Assembly: GCF_039655865.1 (NCBI RefSeq)
Contig: NZ_JBBYXL010000003.1
Location: 1-64,000, forward strand
DNA length: 64,000 bases
Reading direction: 5' to 3'
Source of the DNA: Prosthecobacter sp. SYSU 5D2
Lineage (GTDB): Bacteria; Verrucomicrobiota; Verrucomicrobiia; Verrucomicrobiales; Verrucomicrobiaceae
Under the pieces are notes generated by a model. The model saw nothing but the letters and a program-made list of their open reading frames with translations. It was not told the origin of the DNA and made no database searches. Below, in pieces: positions 11,972 to 20,983 of this stretch. The position numbers were made by a program, and so were the translations under genes. Every line of letters starts with the position of its first letter. Positions within the stretch are counted from its first letter, which is position 1.

Positions 11972-13342
11972 TCAAATATCCACGCTTTGGCGCCAGATAG
12001 AACTCACGTCGGGGGTTTCGGCGGCATCCACGCCGGTGTGGAGACGGTCTTCGACGGCACGGAGGAGTTGCTGCGCGATGCCGCTCCAGGCAAAGAGGGC
12101 ACGCACGCGAAGACTGCCCTGCTGGCTGATGCGGTTGCGAAGACGCTGATATTTGAGAGCCTGGAGAAGGCAGATGCCGAATTCCTCAATATCTTCGGTA
12201 TCGGTGTAGAGAGCATGGACACCGAAATCCAGAGCACGATACAGGCCACCGCGAGTAGTGACGACAGTGGGGGTACCGGAGGCGAGGGCCTCAATGGCGG
12301 TCATGCCAAAAGGCTCATAGCGGCTGGACAGGGCAAAGACATCGGCGGCGCGATAATAATCGGCCATCTGTTCATCCGGGAGGGAATCGGTGATGAGGAC
12401 TTTATTCTGGAGGTTGTGCTCCACAACAAGCTCTTGCAGCTCTTCGAGCATGCGGGAATCCCCAGGATCTGAGGACTGCATGCTGACGGCGAGGCGGAGC
12501 TTGGCCTCCGGGATGCGGGTGGCGACGATGGCGAAGGCGCGGATGAGGAGGTCGAACCCTTTGTTACGGGCGAGGCGGCCGATGGAGGCGATGACAGGCC
12601 CATGATAATTCATTTCAGTTCGTATGCCCTGACGGCTGGCCTCACTGACCGGGAAGAAGCGGTTGTCATCGTAGCCGGGGGGGATCATGCGGATCTTGGC
12701 CGGGGCGACTCCGTAGTCTGAAGCGATGAGGTCCGACTGCGGCGGGGTGGTGGCGATGACCATGTCACACTCCTGGAAGAGGCGCTGCTCATGACGGACA
12801 CGAGCGGTGAAATTAAACTGATCTTCGAGCTTTTCCGTATCCTCCGGGGCGGCGTCTTCCATCTGGCTCTTTTTCCAGGAGCCGAGGGAGTGCGGGGTGT
12901 GCAGGTGAGGGATGTTAAGCGCATTGGAAAGGGACTGTCCGGCGAGGCCGGCATCCCAGTAATGACTGTTGATGAAGTAATAAGAGAGGTTCTGTTTTTT
13001 GATCAACCGGAGGGCATTTTCGACCCACTCGGGGATGTTTTTATAAAGCTGCTCCTTCGGGATGAACTCGTTGCTGCCGCAGGGGACACGGAGGATGGTG
13101 ACGTTTTCATCCACCATCTCAGTCTCAGGCTGGTTGTCAAAACGGCGGGTCCAGATGTCCACTTTGTAGCCTAAGCGGGCTAGCTGCTTGGAGAGCTCGA
13201 TGACAAAGACGACCTGGCCGCCGGTATCGGGTGCGCCGAGCGGAGGCTGGGCGGCGACGTAACCGTGGGTGGAGATCATGGCGATGCGGCGACGCATGCG
13301 CCTGCGGGCGGTGGGGGGAAGTTTCGCTGGAGGGGTGCTCAT
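11972..13342 (-). CDS. GT4 glycosyltransferase, mannosylfructose/sucrose-phosphate synthase-like
   Basis: This 456-residue retaining glycosyltransferase resembles Agrobacterium mannosylfructose-phosphate synthase (MfpsA) and the related sucrose-phosphate synthases. The N-terminal acceptor half carries IAMISTHGYVAAQPPLG, DTGGQVVFVIELSKQL and INSHYWDAGLAG, followed by HTPHSLGSWKKSQM. The nucleotide-sugar half has IPPGYDDNRFFPVSE, IGRLARNKGFDLLIRAF and the catalytic E-x7-E region SRYEPFGMTAIEALASGTP. The likely reaction is transfer of mannose or glucose from a nucleotide sugar to fructose 6-phosphate to make a compatible solute. The adjacent HAD phosphatase supports this. Choosing mannose over glucose rests on remembered similarity only. 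Confidence 0.87.
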   Translation of the reverse strand: MSTPPAKLPPTARRRMRRRIAMISTHGYVAAQPPLGAPDTGGQVVFVIELSKQLARLGYKVDIWTRRFDNQPETEMVDENVTILRVPCGSNEFIPKEQLYKNIPEWVENALRLIKKQNLSYYFINSHYWDAGLAGQSLSNALNIPHLHTPHSLGSWKKSQMEDAAPEDTEKLEDQFNFTARVRHEQRLFQECDMVIATTPPQSDLIASDYGVAPAKIRMIPPGYDDNRFFPVSEASRQGIRTEMNYHGPVIASIGRLARNKGFDLLIRAFAIVATRIPEAKLRLAVSMQSSDPGDSRMLEELQELVVEHNLQNKVLITDSLPDEQMADYYRAADVFALSSRYEPFGMTAIEALASGTPTVVTTRGGLYRALDFGVHALYTDTEDIEEFGICLLQALKYQRLRNRISQQGSLRVRALFAWSGIAQQLLRAVEDRLHTGVDAAETPDVSSIWRQSVDI

Positions 13343-13588
13343 ATTTTGGATTCTGAGTTCACACCGCGCGGAGCCAGAAGACGGGCCTCCTCAGAGAACC
13401 CTGGCATATCGCAAATGCGGATACCTTTTTGCTACGGGCGGCATTTCACATGGCCAACCGAAAAGACCCGCCAGGGATGTCGCTTAGCCACATCTTTACA
13501 TCGGCACGGACCATCGCTTTAGCCGTACAAACAGGCATTCTTTTAATCAAGCCCCGAGATGGGTCCAGATGCAACGTCACAAACCAAA

Positions 13589-14329
13589 TCAGGGAGCGGC
13601 TGTGGCAGGCTGAATGAGGGCAGCTTTGTTTTTAGCCCAGTCTGGATTTGGCTGTGCTTGCCAAACCTGGAGATTCCGTACGCTGCCTTCGGTGGCCATG
13701 ACGAACATGAGGCTGTGCTTGTCCGTGGCGATAAGAGGATGACTGCCGGTGAGGCTTTGGCCATTGACGGTGCCGACCATCTCATCTCCAAGGATTTCAA
13801 AAACGACGGTATGCCATTCGTCAAGCTTGAGGGGCGTTTTGAGAGCGCCTAGCGGGACGGATTTATCAGGCCCGCCGTGGTCGTTGTCATCCTTGCTGAT
13901 ACGGAAACCGGTTTCATTGAGATGGATGCTGCAGACGTAGTCTTTGGCATCCACGGTGCGGATGCTGATGCTGCGGCTTTTGCGGCCATTCATCGGCACG
14001 TTGTTCATGCGCACCTGGCATTGGATGATGACGTCTTTGAAAAGGAATCCGTAAGAGGCCGTGGCAGGATGCTGGACCTCCGGAGTTTCGCGACCGGTGA
14101 ATACACCGTCCTCGACCGCCCACTTGCCGCCACGGGGGACAGCATTCCAGCGCCAACCGGAGAAGCCGCTGGCGAAGCCTTTGGAGATGCCATCAAAAGG
14201 CTTTAAGGGGGCGGAAAAGTCCTGGGTGACGAGGAGCTTTCCACGCTTTGTCATGAGGGTGGGCTCCTCTGCGGCAGACAGAGAGAGAACACCCAGGATG
14301 GTGAGGGAAAGGAGCAGCCAGACTTTCAT
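13589..14329 (-). CDS. Secreted concanavalin-fold protein, DUF1080-like
   Basis: The 246-residue protein has a signal peptide (MKVWLLLSLTILGVLSLSAAEE) and a beta-sandwich pattern like DUF1080/LamG proteins: GKWAVEDGVFTGRE, FKDVIIQCQVRMNN, ISIRTVDAKDYVCSIHL, LDEWHTVVFEILGDEMVGTVNGQSL and a final VRNLQVWQ. It probably binds or acts on extracellular carbohydrate, but no catalytic residue set can be named. It lies 9 bases after the end of the esterase gene, so the two are probably cotranscribed. About 245 bases without a gene separate it from the glycosyltransferase start; nothing was recognised there apart from room for a promoter. Confidence 0.75.
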   Translation of the reverse strand: MKVWLLLSLTILGVLSLSAAEEPTLMTKRGKLLVTQDFSAPLKPFDGISKGFASGFSGWRWNAVPRGGKWAVEDGVFTGRETPEVQHPATASYGFLFKDVIIQCQVRMNNVPMNGRKSRSISIRTVDAKDYVCSIHLNETGFRISKDDNDHGGPDKSVPLGALKTPLKLDEWHTVVFEILGDEMVGTVNGQSLTGSHPLIATDKHSLMFVMATEGSVRNLQVWQAQPNPDWAKNKAALIQPATAAP

Positions 14330-14338
14330 GACACAAGA

Positions 14339-15211
14339 TTACTTCAGCAGGTTCAGGGAAGACAGGAAAGCATCGCTACGGGCGAGGGTTTCATCGAAGA
14401 GTTTCTGGTCGCTCATAAGGTAGCCGTGGACGCCGCCTTCGTGGATGACGAGCTCACTTTTGTTACCGGCTTTGAGCATGGCCTCGTGGAAGTTTTTGGC
14501 GCCGATGAAAGGGGTCACGGTATCGCCGGTGCCGTGGAAGGTGATGGTGGGCGGCAGGCCGGAGCGGACGTGATGGACCGGAGACAGTTCCTGCCAGGTG
14601 TCGCCAATTTTGGCCTGGCCATAGCCTTCCTTGGAAGTGTCAATCACAGGAAACAGAAGCACAAGGGCATTGGGTGTGGTGGAGATGCTGAGGTCTTCTC
14701 CGTCTTCGTTGACCTTGTCAAACAGGGCGGTGGCAGCGGCGAGGTGGCCCCCGGCGGAGCCGCCGCTGACGATGATCTTTTCCGGATCAATGCCCATCTC
14801 CTTGGCATGAGCGCGGACATAACGAACGGCACTGCGGGCATCCTTGACACAGTCATAGACGCTGACACCTGCCTTTGCGTTATTCAGACGGTACTGAACA
14901 CTGATGCCGACGAGGCCCTGCTGGGTGTAATGATCTGCGAAAGGGAACATGCGCTGCGGATTCCCGCCGGTCCAGCCGCCGCCGTGGATCGTGATGAAGC
15001 AGGCGCGGGAGTCGGTAGCTTTGTGACCGGCAGGCTCGAAGATATGCATGGCAAGCTCCTTATCCCCTGCCCTTTTATAAACCACAGTGCGAGTGGGGGT
15101 GAGCTTGGCCGCCATCTGGTCAACGGCGTCCGGCTTTTTGACTTTAGTCTGGGCGCTGAGGGTGGATGTGGCCAGGGCAGCCAGAAGGAGGAGGCGTGGA
15201 AAAAGGGTCAT
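14339..15211 (-). CDS. Secreted alpha/beta-hydrolase (esterase/acetyl-esterase type)
   Basis: This 290-residue enzyme has a signal peptide (MTLFPRLLLLAALATSTLSAQ) and an alpha/beta-hydrolase fold of the hormone-sensitive-lipase/BD-FAE kind. The oxyanion motif is ITIHGGGWTGG (about residue 95), the nucleophile is in VSGGSAGGHLAA (about 165), and the C-terminal histidine is in IHEGGVHGYL. An acidic partner is likely in FHGTGDTVTPF. Such enzymes remove acetyl or other ester groups from plant or algal polysaccharides. It heads a two-gene unit with the DUF1080-like gene downstream. Confidence 0.88.
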   Translation of the reverse strand: MTLFPRLLLLAALATSTLSAQTKVKKPDAVDQMAAKLTPTRTVVYKRAGDKELAMHIFEPAGHKATDSRACFITIHGGGWTGGNPQRMFPFADHYTQQGLVGISVQYRLNNAKAGVSVYDCVKDARSAVRYVRAHAKEMGIDPEKIIVSGGSAGGHLAAATALFDKVNEDGEDLSISTTPNALVLLFPVIDTSKEGYGQAKIGDTWQELSPVHHVRSGLPPTITFHGTGDTVTPFIGAKNFHEAMLKAGNKSELVIHEGGVHGYLMSDQKLFDETLARSDAFLSSLNLLK

Positions 15212-15268
15212 GGCGAGTGGATGAAACGTGGGTAGTGAGGGTAAGTTTGCGACAAGATGCTACCGCGA

Positions 15269-16171
15269 TCACGCACGGGGGTGGGCAGAGTTATACACCT
15301 CCTTCATGCGCTGGGTGGAAACATGAGTGTAAATCTGGGTGGTGCTGAGGCTGGCGTGACCGAGCAGTTCCTGCACGCTGCGAAGATCCGCCCCGTTATT
15401 CAAGAGGTGTGTGGCGAAGCTGTGGCGGAGCTTGTGCGGGGTGACGTGGATGGGCAGGCCGGACTTTTTCCAGTATTTGTCCACGACATCGGCAATGGCC
15501 TGGTTGGTGATGCGTTTGCGCAGCTTGCTGAGGAAGAGGGGGCCGCTGTGGACACCTGCTTTGACGCGATAACGCTGGATGGCCTCCATGGCGGGAGTGC
15601 CGATGGGGAGCAGGCGCTCTTTGCGGCCCTTGCCAATGACACGGACGGTATCGCTGTAAGAATCTACGTCCTCGACATTGATGCTGGCGAGCTCACTGAG
15701 GCGCATGCCGGTGGAGTAGAAAAGCTCCAGGATGGCTGAATCACGCTCACGGGCCCAAAGCGGTGCAGCGCGCTCTTTTTCCAGCTTCATGGGCAGATCC
15801 AGCATGTCGGTGATCTGCGTGAGGGTTAGTACGACAGGCAGTTTTTTTTCCTGCTTGGGAAGCTGGACATCCAGGAGGGGATTTTGTTGCAGCCCTTGGC
15901 GGCGGGTGAGCCATTTGAAAAAGGAACGCAGGGCGGAGAAGTGCAGGCGGATGGTGGCGCGGGCCATCTCGCGCTTCATCTGGCCAAAGAGATACTTCCG
16001 GAAATCGTCGGCGGTGAGGGCTTCCCAGGTGGTGAATTTTTTCTGCGCAGCGCGGAAGGTGTTTAGAGCGTGCGCATAGTTTTCCAGGGTGCGCGGGGAC
16101 GAGCGCCGCTCCACCTCCATGAACTGGAGGAAGGCCTCGCCAAGGGAATCGGGCGGCAGCGGGGTGGACAT
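15269..16171 (-). CDS. xerC: Tyrosine recombinase XerC/XerD type
   Basis: The 300-residue protein is a Xer recombinase, which resolves chromosome dimers at dif during cell division. The SAM-like N-terminal domain includes FLQFMEVERRSSPRTLENYAHALNT. The catalytic domain has the first arginine in YSTGMRLSELASI (about residue 165), HKLRHSFATHLLNNGADLRSVQELLGHASL, and the nucleophile in TTQIYTHVS. Length is normal for the family. ATG 16171 was chosen because it begins the conserved region; an in-frame extension to 16210 would overlap the next gene. It is surrounded by secreted hydrolase genes rather than division genes. No dif site was recognised in the window. Confidence 0.93.
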   Translation of the reverse strand: MSTPLPPDSLGEAFLQFMEVERRSSPRTLENYAHALNTFRAAQKKFTTWEALTADDFRKYLFGQMKREMARATIRLHFSALRSFFKWLTRRQGLQQNPLLDVQLPKQEKKLPVVLTLTQITDMLDLPMKLEKERAAPLWARERDSAILELFYSTGMRLSELASINVEDVDSYSDTVRVIGKGRKERLLPIGTPAMEAIQRYRVKAGVHSGPLFLSKLRKRITNQAIADVVDKYWKKSGLPIHVTPHKLRHSFATHLLNNGADLRSVQELLGHASLSTTQIYTHVSTQRMKEVYNSAHPRA

Positions 16172-16191
16172 GATTTCCCCGCTAGATAGCG

Positions 16192-17481
16192 CTACTGGCC
16201 ACGGATGCAATAGACGGCCTGCTCACTGCGCAGAATGAGCCTGTCACCGACCACAGCGGGTGTGGCGTGGAACTGGGTATCATCTCCGGCGATGACATTG
16301 TGGGCGAGTTTTTCAAAGGTGGGTTTGGCGGCAATGACATAAGTACCGCCACGACGGGAGACGCAGTAGAGGCGGTCGCCAATGAGGACGGGGGAGGCAT
16401 AGAAGGGCTTGCCACGGCCACGGCCTCCGCCGGATTCGATGGCGCGCTCACGATAGACATCCTTACCAGTGGCAGCTTCCATGCAAAGGGCAAATCCCTG
16501 GTCATTGATGACATACAGGTGCCCATTGTGAAGGATGGGGGTGGGGACATAGGAACTGCTTTTGCTGGTCCAGAGAATGTGGCTGGAAGTAACGTCACCC
16601 TGGCCACCGAGCTTGATGGCGGCACTGCCCTGCGTGGGGTAACCGCCATAGAGATAAAAGCGGTCTTTGTCCTGAATGAGGCAGGGGGAGATGTTACCGG
16701 GGAGATTATGCGTGGCGAACCAGCGCATCTTGCCCGTGTCCGGGTTCAGGCCCCAGACTTCCTCCGCGATGGCGAAGACAAGGTCGGTGCGGCCGCCGGA
16801 TTCCATGAGTGAGGGGGTGCCATAGGCGAGATCAATTTTGTCACCACCGGCTTTCCAGAGCTGCTTACCGGTCTTTTTATCCAGGGCAAAGAGGGCTTTG
16901 CTTTCATCGGTGGCATTGAAGATGACGGTATCCTTGTAAAGGATAGGGCTTCCGCCGGATCCCCAACGGCGACTGCCGGAGCCGGTGCCGAGGGACGTCC
17001 GCCAAATCTGCTTACCCTCCATATCGAAGGCATAGGCACCGCTTTTGCCAAAAAAGGCATAGATGCGCTCTCCATCACTGACAGGGGTGTGGGTGGCATA
17101 ACCGTGCTCGGTGATAAAACCCTCAAACGGGTCCTCACTAGCGGCTGAGGGAACGACGGTCTCCCAGAGCTTTTTGCCATCGGCGAGGTTCAGACAAATC
17201 AAGTGACGTTGAAGCTTCGTGGGGTCTTTGGCAGATTCTTTATCCCCATAGCCGGACCAGCAGGTGAAGATGACCTTTGCTCCGATGACGATGGGGCTGG
17301 ACGAGCCGGGTCCGGGAGCCTGGAATTTCCAGGCGAGGTTCTCTTTTTCTGACCAGGTGAGCGGAATGTAGGCTTCCTTCACCACCGCTGCGCCGGTGGG
17401 GCCGAGAAAGCCGGGCCAGTCGGCAGCAAGGATGGGAGCGGACAACGTGAGGGCGGTGGCCAAAAAAAGCGGGAGTTTCAT
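16192..17481 (-). CDS. Secreted PQQ-like beta-propeller protein
   Basis: The 429-residue product has a signal peptide (MKLPLFLATALTLSAPILA) followed by ADWPGFLGPTG, the usual opening of planctomycete/verrucomicrobial PQQ-like propellers. Repeated blades contain the tryptophan-docking pattern, for example LICLNLADGKKLWETVV, ALDKKTGKQLWKAGG, GLNPDTGKMRWFATH and CMEAATGKDVYRER. The fold is that of BamB and quinoprotein dehydrogenases, but nothing shows a PQQ cofactor or an enzymatic activity. ATG 17481 fits the signal peptide; the longer frame to 17568 overlaps the next gene and was rejected. Confidence 0.88.
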   Translation of the reverse strand: MKLPLFLATALTLSAPILAADWPGFLGPTGAAVVKEAYIPLTWSEKENLAWKFQAPGPGSSSPIVIGAKVIFTCWSGYGDKESAKDPTKLQRHLICLNLADGKKLWETVVPSAASEDPFEGFITEHGYATHTPVSDGERIYAFFGKSGAYAFDMEGKQIWRTSLGTGSGSRRWGSGGSPILYKDTVIFNATDESKALFALDKKTGKQLWKAGGDKIDLAYGTPSLMESGGRTDLVFAIAEEVWGLNPDTGKMRWFATHNLPGNISPCLIQDKDRFYLYGGYPTQGSAAIKLGGQGDVTSSHILWTSKSSSYVPTPILHNGHLYVINDQGFALCMEAATGKDVYRERAIESGGGRGRGKPFYASPVLIGDRLYCVSRRGGTYVIAAKPTFEKLAHNVIAGDDTQFHATPAVVGDRLILRSEQAVYCIRGQ

Positions 17482-17552
17482 GGAGCGGAGTGAAACAGGT
17501 AACGCGAAGGGAAGTTGCGCAGGACGCAAGAAACTCCAAGATACCGCTTCGC

Positions 17553-18212
17553 TCATTGCCCTTCCCACAGCTTGATGTGATCAATCTGGCAGGTGCCTAA
17601 ATCCACGGCTTTGAAGTCAATCTGCTGCTGACCGGCCATGTCTATGTGGGGGCTGGTGAAGAGGTGCTTTTTGCCGTTGATACTGAGAAGGAGGGTGCCT
17701 TTTTTCAGTTCGATGGCGATGTCCACCCATTCGTTCAGCGGCAGCAACGGCTCTTCGATCTCGACGGTTTCGACATTTTTCTTGATCGTCAGCGTGGTCT
17801 TCTTTTCGCCGAAGACCAGGGTGTGGACGTGGTGGCCGAGATCGAGGAGAGGAAACTTGGGGTGGTAGGCTTCGGCGTTGTAACGCATGCGCAGGGTGCA
17901 GACGAAGTTTTCCGGGACCTTATGGAGCCAGATGACGGGCTTGAACCCGGCGTGGGCTTTGTCGCCTTTGGCGATCATTTTTTCCTGGAACTCCTTCGAG
18001 GACTGGCTGCCGGTGAGGATGCCGTCCTTGACCTCCCAGGTGCTGCTTTGGCGGACTTCCCAGAAGTCAGTATTGAGGGGGCCGTCGAAGGTGTCTTCAT
18101 AGACCAGCTTGGTGCTTTTGAAGAGCTCCGGCTGATAGTCCGGGGTGGCGGCGGGGAGATTGGAGGTCAGAAAGCCGAGGGACAGGGACAGCAGGAGGCA
18201 GGGCAGTTTCAT
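17553..18212 (-). CDS. Secreted concanavalin-fold protein, DUF1080-like
   Basis: This 219-residue protein has a signal peptide (MKLPCLLLSLSLGFLTSNLPAA) and a LamG/DUF1080-like beta-sandwich: LVYEDTFDGPLNTDFWEVR, STWEVKDGILTGSQS, FVCTLRMRYNAE, LNEWVDIAIELKKGTLLLSINGK and a closing CQIDHIKLWEG. It is similar in layout to the product at 13589-14329. Function is unknown; extracellular sugar binding is a guess from fold. It ends 71 bases before the propeller gene begins and may be cotranscribed with it. Confidence 0.78.
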   Translation of the reverse strand: MKLPCLLLSLSLGFLTSNLPAATPDYQPELFKSTKLVYEDTFDGPLNTDFWEVRQSSTWEVKDGILTGSQSSKEFQEKMIAKGDKAHAGFKPVIWLHKVPENFVCTLRMRYNAEAYHPKFPLLDLGHHVHTLVFGEKKTTLTIKKNVETVEIEEPLLPLNEWVDIAIELKKGTLLLSINGKKHLFTSPHIDMAGQQQIDFKAVDLGTCQIDHIKLWEGQ

Positions 18213-18282
18213 GGATAGGCCCGATAACGCGGCAGGCGACACGGTCTTGCAGCCCCCGTCCCCTGCCCTTTGCCCACCCGGG

Positions 18283-19179
18283 TCAGCCTGCCTTCAGGAT
18301 TTCATCAAAGAAGGCGATGGTCCTGTCCCAGGCAAGTTTGGCGGCGGCCTCGTCATAGCGGGGTGTGGTGTCGTTATGAAACCCGTGGTTGGCACCGGGA
18401 TACATGTGGGCGGTATAGCGCACGCCGGCCTTTTTGAGGGCGGCTTCATAGGCGGGCCAGCCTTCGTTGACTTTGGCATCGTGCTCGGCGTTGTGGATGA
18501 GAAGGGAGGCCTTGATCTTTGGCACATCTTCAGCGGCAGGCTGGCGACCGTAGAAGGGCACGGCAGCGCGGATGACATCGGGCAGCCTAACGGCAAGTGT
18601 GTTAGCCATGCCGCCGCCGTAGCAGAAACCGACGACGCCCACCTGGCCGTTGCAATCGGTGTGAGTGGCCAGCCATTTGGCAGCAGCGACGAAATCCTCG
18701 GTCATCTGGGCGGGATCGCGCTTGGCCTGCATCTCGCGGCCTTTGTCGTCATTGCCTGGATAACCACCCAGCGGGAAAAGGGCATCAGGACCAAAGGCGA
18801 GGTATCCTGCGAGGGCGACGCGGCGGGTGACGTCTTCAATGTAGGGATTGAGACCGCGATTTTCATGAATGACGAGCACACCGGGGAGCTTGTCTGTGGC
18901 TTTGGCAGGTTTGGCCAGAAGCCCGCGCATTTTTCCGGCTCCCTGGGGAGAGTCATAATCTGCAAAGGCGGACTGCACGCGGGGATCGTCCTTTTTCACC
19001 TGCTCGGCCAGTGCATAGTTGGGGCTGAGCAGATCCAGCAGAGCTGCCGCCGTGAGGCCGCCTGCGGCGAAGCGTGAGGCGCGCTCCAGGAAGCCGCGCC
19101 GGTCCACGCGCCCATGGGCATAATCATCATACAGATTGAGGAGGTCTTGGGGGAAATCGGCGGCGGTCTGGCGTTTCAT
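18283..19179 (-). CDS. Dienelactone hydrolase family protein with Tat-type signal
   Basis: The 298-residue enzyme has an N-terminal twin-arginine motif ([10 protein letters not shown]) before a hydrophobic stretch, so it is probably exported folded. The dienelactone-hydrolase triad is visible: cysteine in [15 protein letters not shown], aspartate in [12 protein letters not shown], and histidine in [20 protein letters not shown]. An oxyanion segment [17 protein letters not shown] precedes it. The natural substrate is unknown, since related proteins hydrolyse many esters and lactones. ATG 19179 starts the recognisable protein. The divergent helicase gene begins 139 bases away. Confidence 0.88.
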   Translation of the reverse strand: MKRQTAADFPQDLLNLYDDYAHGRVDRRGFLERASRFAAGGLTAAALLDLLSPNYALAEQVKKDDPRVQSAFADYDSPQGAGKMRGLLAKPAKATDKLPGVLVIHENRGLNPYIEDVTRRVALAGYLAFGPDALFPLGGYPGNDDKGREMQAKRDPAQMTEDFVAAAKWLATHTDCNGQVGVVGFCYGGGMANTLAVRLPDVIRAAVPFYGRQPAAEDVPKIKASLLIHNAEHDAKVNEGWPAYEAALKKAGVRYTAHMYPGANHGFHNDTTPRYDEAAAKLAWDRTIAFFDEILKAG

Positions 19180-19317
19180 AGGTTGGAGAATAAGGAAATG
19201 CGGCTGGCAAAGGAAGCCTGAAGTGAATCGGGGTGATTGGAATGAATGCGCTTGTGAAGAAAGATCCTGCCAAAGCATTCCGCTGGCATTTGGCCCGATC
19301 CTGACGGATGGCAGGGC

Positions 19318-20436
19318 ATGTTAAAACCCTTTAGAGAGCTTGGTGTGCGTGAGGATCTGATCCGTGGACTGGAAGAACTGGGGATTGTCGCGCCCACGCA
19401 GGTTCAGCAGCGGGTGATTCCTTTTTTGTTAAAAGAGGGTGCGGATCTGGTGGCGCAGGCGCAGACGGGGACAGGCAAGACGGCGGCTTTTGGCCTACCG
19501 CTGCTGATGAAGATGGACCCGAAGAAACCGCAGGTGCAGGGCCTGGTGATTGCGCCGACGCGGGAGCTGGCGAAGCAGATCGGCAAGCAGCTTTTTAAAT
19601 TTACCAAGCAGGTGCAGGACCGGATCTTTGTGGAGGTGATCACGGGCGGGGACAACATTGACCGGCAGGTGGAAGCGCTGAAACGGCCGACACACATCGT
19701 GGTAGGGACACCCGGGCGGATCATGGACATGATCGAGAGGCGGGCGCTGTCGCTGGACACGGTGAAGCAGGTGGTGCTGGACGAGGCCGACGAGATGCTG
19801 AGCATGGGCTTCAAAAAGGAGCTGCAGGCGATCCTAAAACTGACGACGCAGCGGCAGAGCACGTGGCTTTTTTCAGCGACTTTTCCTGAGGCTATCCACA
19901 CGCTAATCAAGGGCTGCATGGCGCCGAATCCACACACGATTCAAATTGACCAGGGGCATGTGGTGAACCGGGACATTGACCACCGGTTTGTGATCATCAA
20001 GCCAGAGGAAAAGACGGAGTACATCAGCGACTTCCTCAAGCGCCAGAAAGAGGGCCGGGGACTGATCTTCTGCCGGACAAAGGCGGACGCCAACACTCTA
20101 TGCCGGGAGCTGACGGCGCTGGGCCTGCCGGTGGATGTGCTGCAGGGAGACCTGATGCAGAAGGAGCGGGACAAGGTGATGCGGGCGTTTAAAAAGGAGC
20201 GGGTGCAGTTTCTGGTGGCCACGGATGTCGCGGCGCGCGGAATTGATGTGGCGGACCTGGCGTTTGTGATTCATCACCAGCTTCCGGACCAGTTGGAATA
20301 CTACACGCACCGCAGCGGCCGGACGGCACGGGCAGGCAAAAAAGGGATGTCGCTGTGCCTGATCCACCCAAAGGAGAAGTGGAAACTGCCTCAGTTGGAA
20401 AAGGCGCTGCATGTGACCTTTCGCGAGCTGAGGTAG
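19318..20436 (+). CDS. DEAD-box RNA helicase
   Basis: This 372-residue ATP-dependent RNA helicase contains the full motif set: Q motif ([17 protein letters not shown], then PTQVQQ), motif [11 protein letters not shown], Ia APTRELAKQ, Ib [45 protein letters not shown] and [15 protein letters not shown]. It ends soon after motif VI, so it lacks the RNA-binding C-terminal extension of DbpA or CsdA types and is nearer the minimal RhlE-like form. It likely remodels RNA in ribosome assembly or decay. A Gre-like gene follows 83 bases downstream in the same direction. Confidence 0.95.
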   Translation: MLKPFRELGVREDLIRGLEELGIVAPTQVQQRVIPFLLKEGADLVAQAQTGTGKTAAFGLPLLMKMDPKKPQVQGLVIAPTRELAKQIGKQLFKFTKQVQDRIFVEVITGGDNIDRQVEALKRPTHIVVGTPGRIMDMIERRALSLDTVKQVVLDEADEMLSMGFKKELQAILKLTTQRQSTWLFSATFPEAIHTLIKGCMAPNPHTIQIDQGHVVNRDIDHRFVIIKPEEKTEYISDFLKRQKEGRGLIFCRTKADANTLCRELTALGLPVDVLQGDLMQKERDKVMRAFKKERVQFLVATDVAARGIDVADLAFVIHHQLPDQLEYYTHRSGRTARAGKKGMSLCLIHPKEKWKLPQLEKALHVTFRELR

Positions 20437-20519
20437 GTGGCAGCGGTGGGCGCGCCATTCCGCCACACGCAGGCCAATTGGCTGGAGCGATGCATGGTTA
20501 TAGGAAGCCTGCCCCAGCC

Positions 20520-20966
20520 ATGAGCCGCGCATTCGTCAAAGAGGACATTGATATCCCGGAACGCATCACGCGCCGGAGATCTGTTTCCGGACTGCCGCCG
20601 GGGGCGCTCAATCTGATCACGGCGAGGGGTGCGAAGCAGTTGAAAGCGCGCTTTGCGGCGCTCAGCAAGGCGGACCAGGATCCTGAGGCCCATGCTCACT
20701 TGAGGGAAACTTTGGAATCCATGACGGTCGTGGAGCCACAGGTTTCCTCTGGGGCCATCGTCTTCGGCAGTCGTGTGACGCTGCGCAATGCTGCTGGCCA
20801 GGTGGTTCAGTACCGCATTGCAGGCGTGGACGAGGTGGATCTGGAGCCGGAAAATGTGAGCTGGGTCTCCCCGCTGGGGAAGACTCTGCTGGCCGCCAAT
20901 GTGGGGCAAGGCCTCCGCCTAACCAAAGATGACAAAACACTTTGGACCGTGGTCCAGGCAGACTGA
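20520..20966 (+). CDS. GreA/GreB-family transcription elongation factor-like protein
   Basis: The 148-residue product has the C-terminal Gre FKBP-like domain (VVEPQVSSGAIVFGSRVTLRN, YRIAGVDEVDLEPENVSWVSPLGKTLLAA). Before it is a short N-terminal helical part, with ITARGAKQLKARFAAL matching the start of the Gre coiled coil. The coiled coil is shorter than in GreA, so it may bind RNA polymerase near the secondary channel without classical cleavage stimulation. ATG 20520 (MSRAFVKEDIDIPERI) fits Gre-like openings; the frame extends upstream over the helicase end without similarity. Confidence 0.82.
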   Translation: MSRAFVKEDIDIPERITRRRSVSGLPPGALNLITARGAKQLKARFAALSKADQDPEAHAHLRETLESMTVVEPQVSSGAIVFGSRVTLRNAAGQVVQYRIAGVDEVDLEPENVSWVSPLGKTLLAANVGQGLRLTKDDKTLWTVVQAD

Positions 20967-20983
20967 GCGATGATACCGAGACA

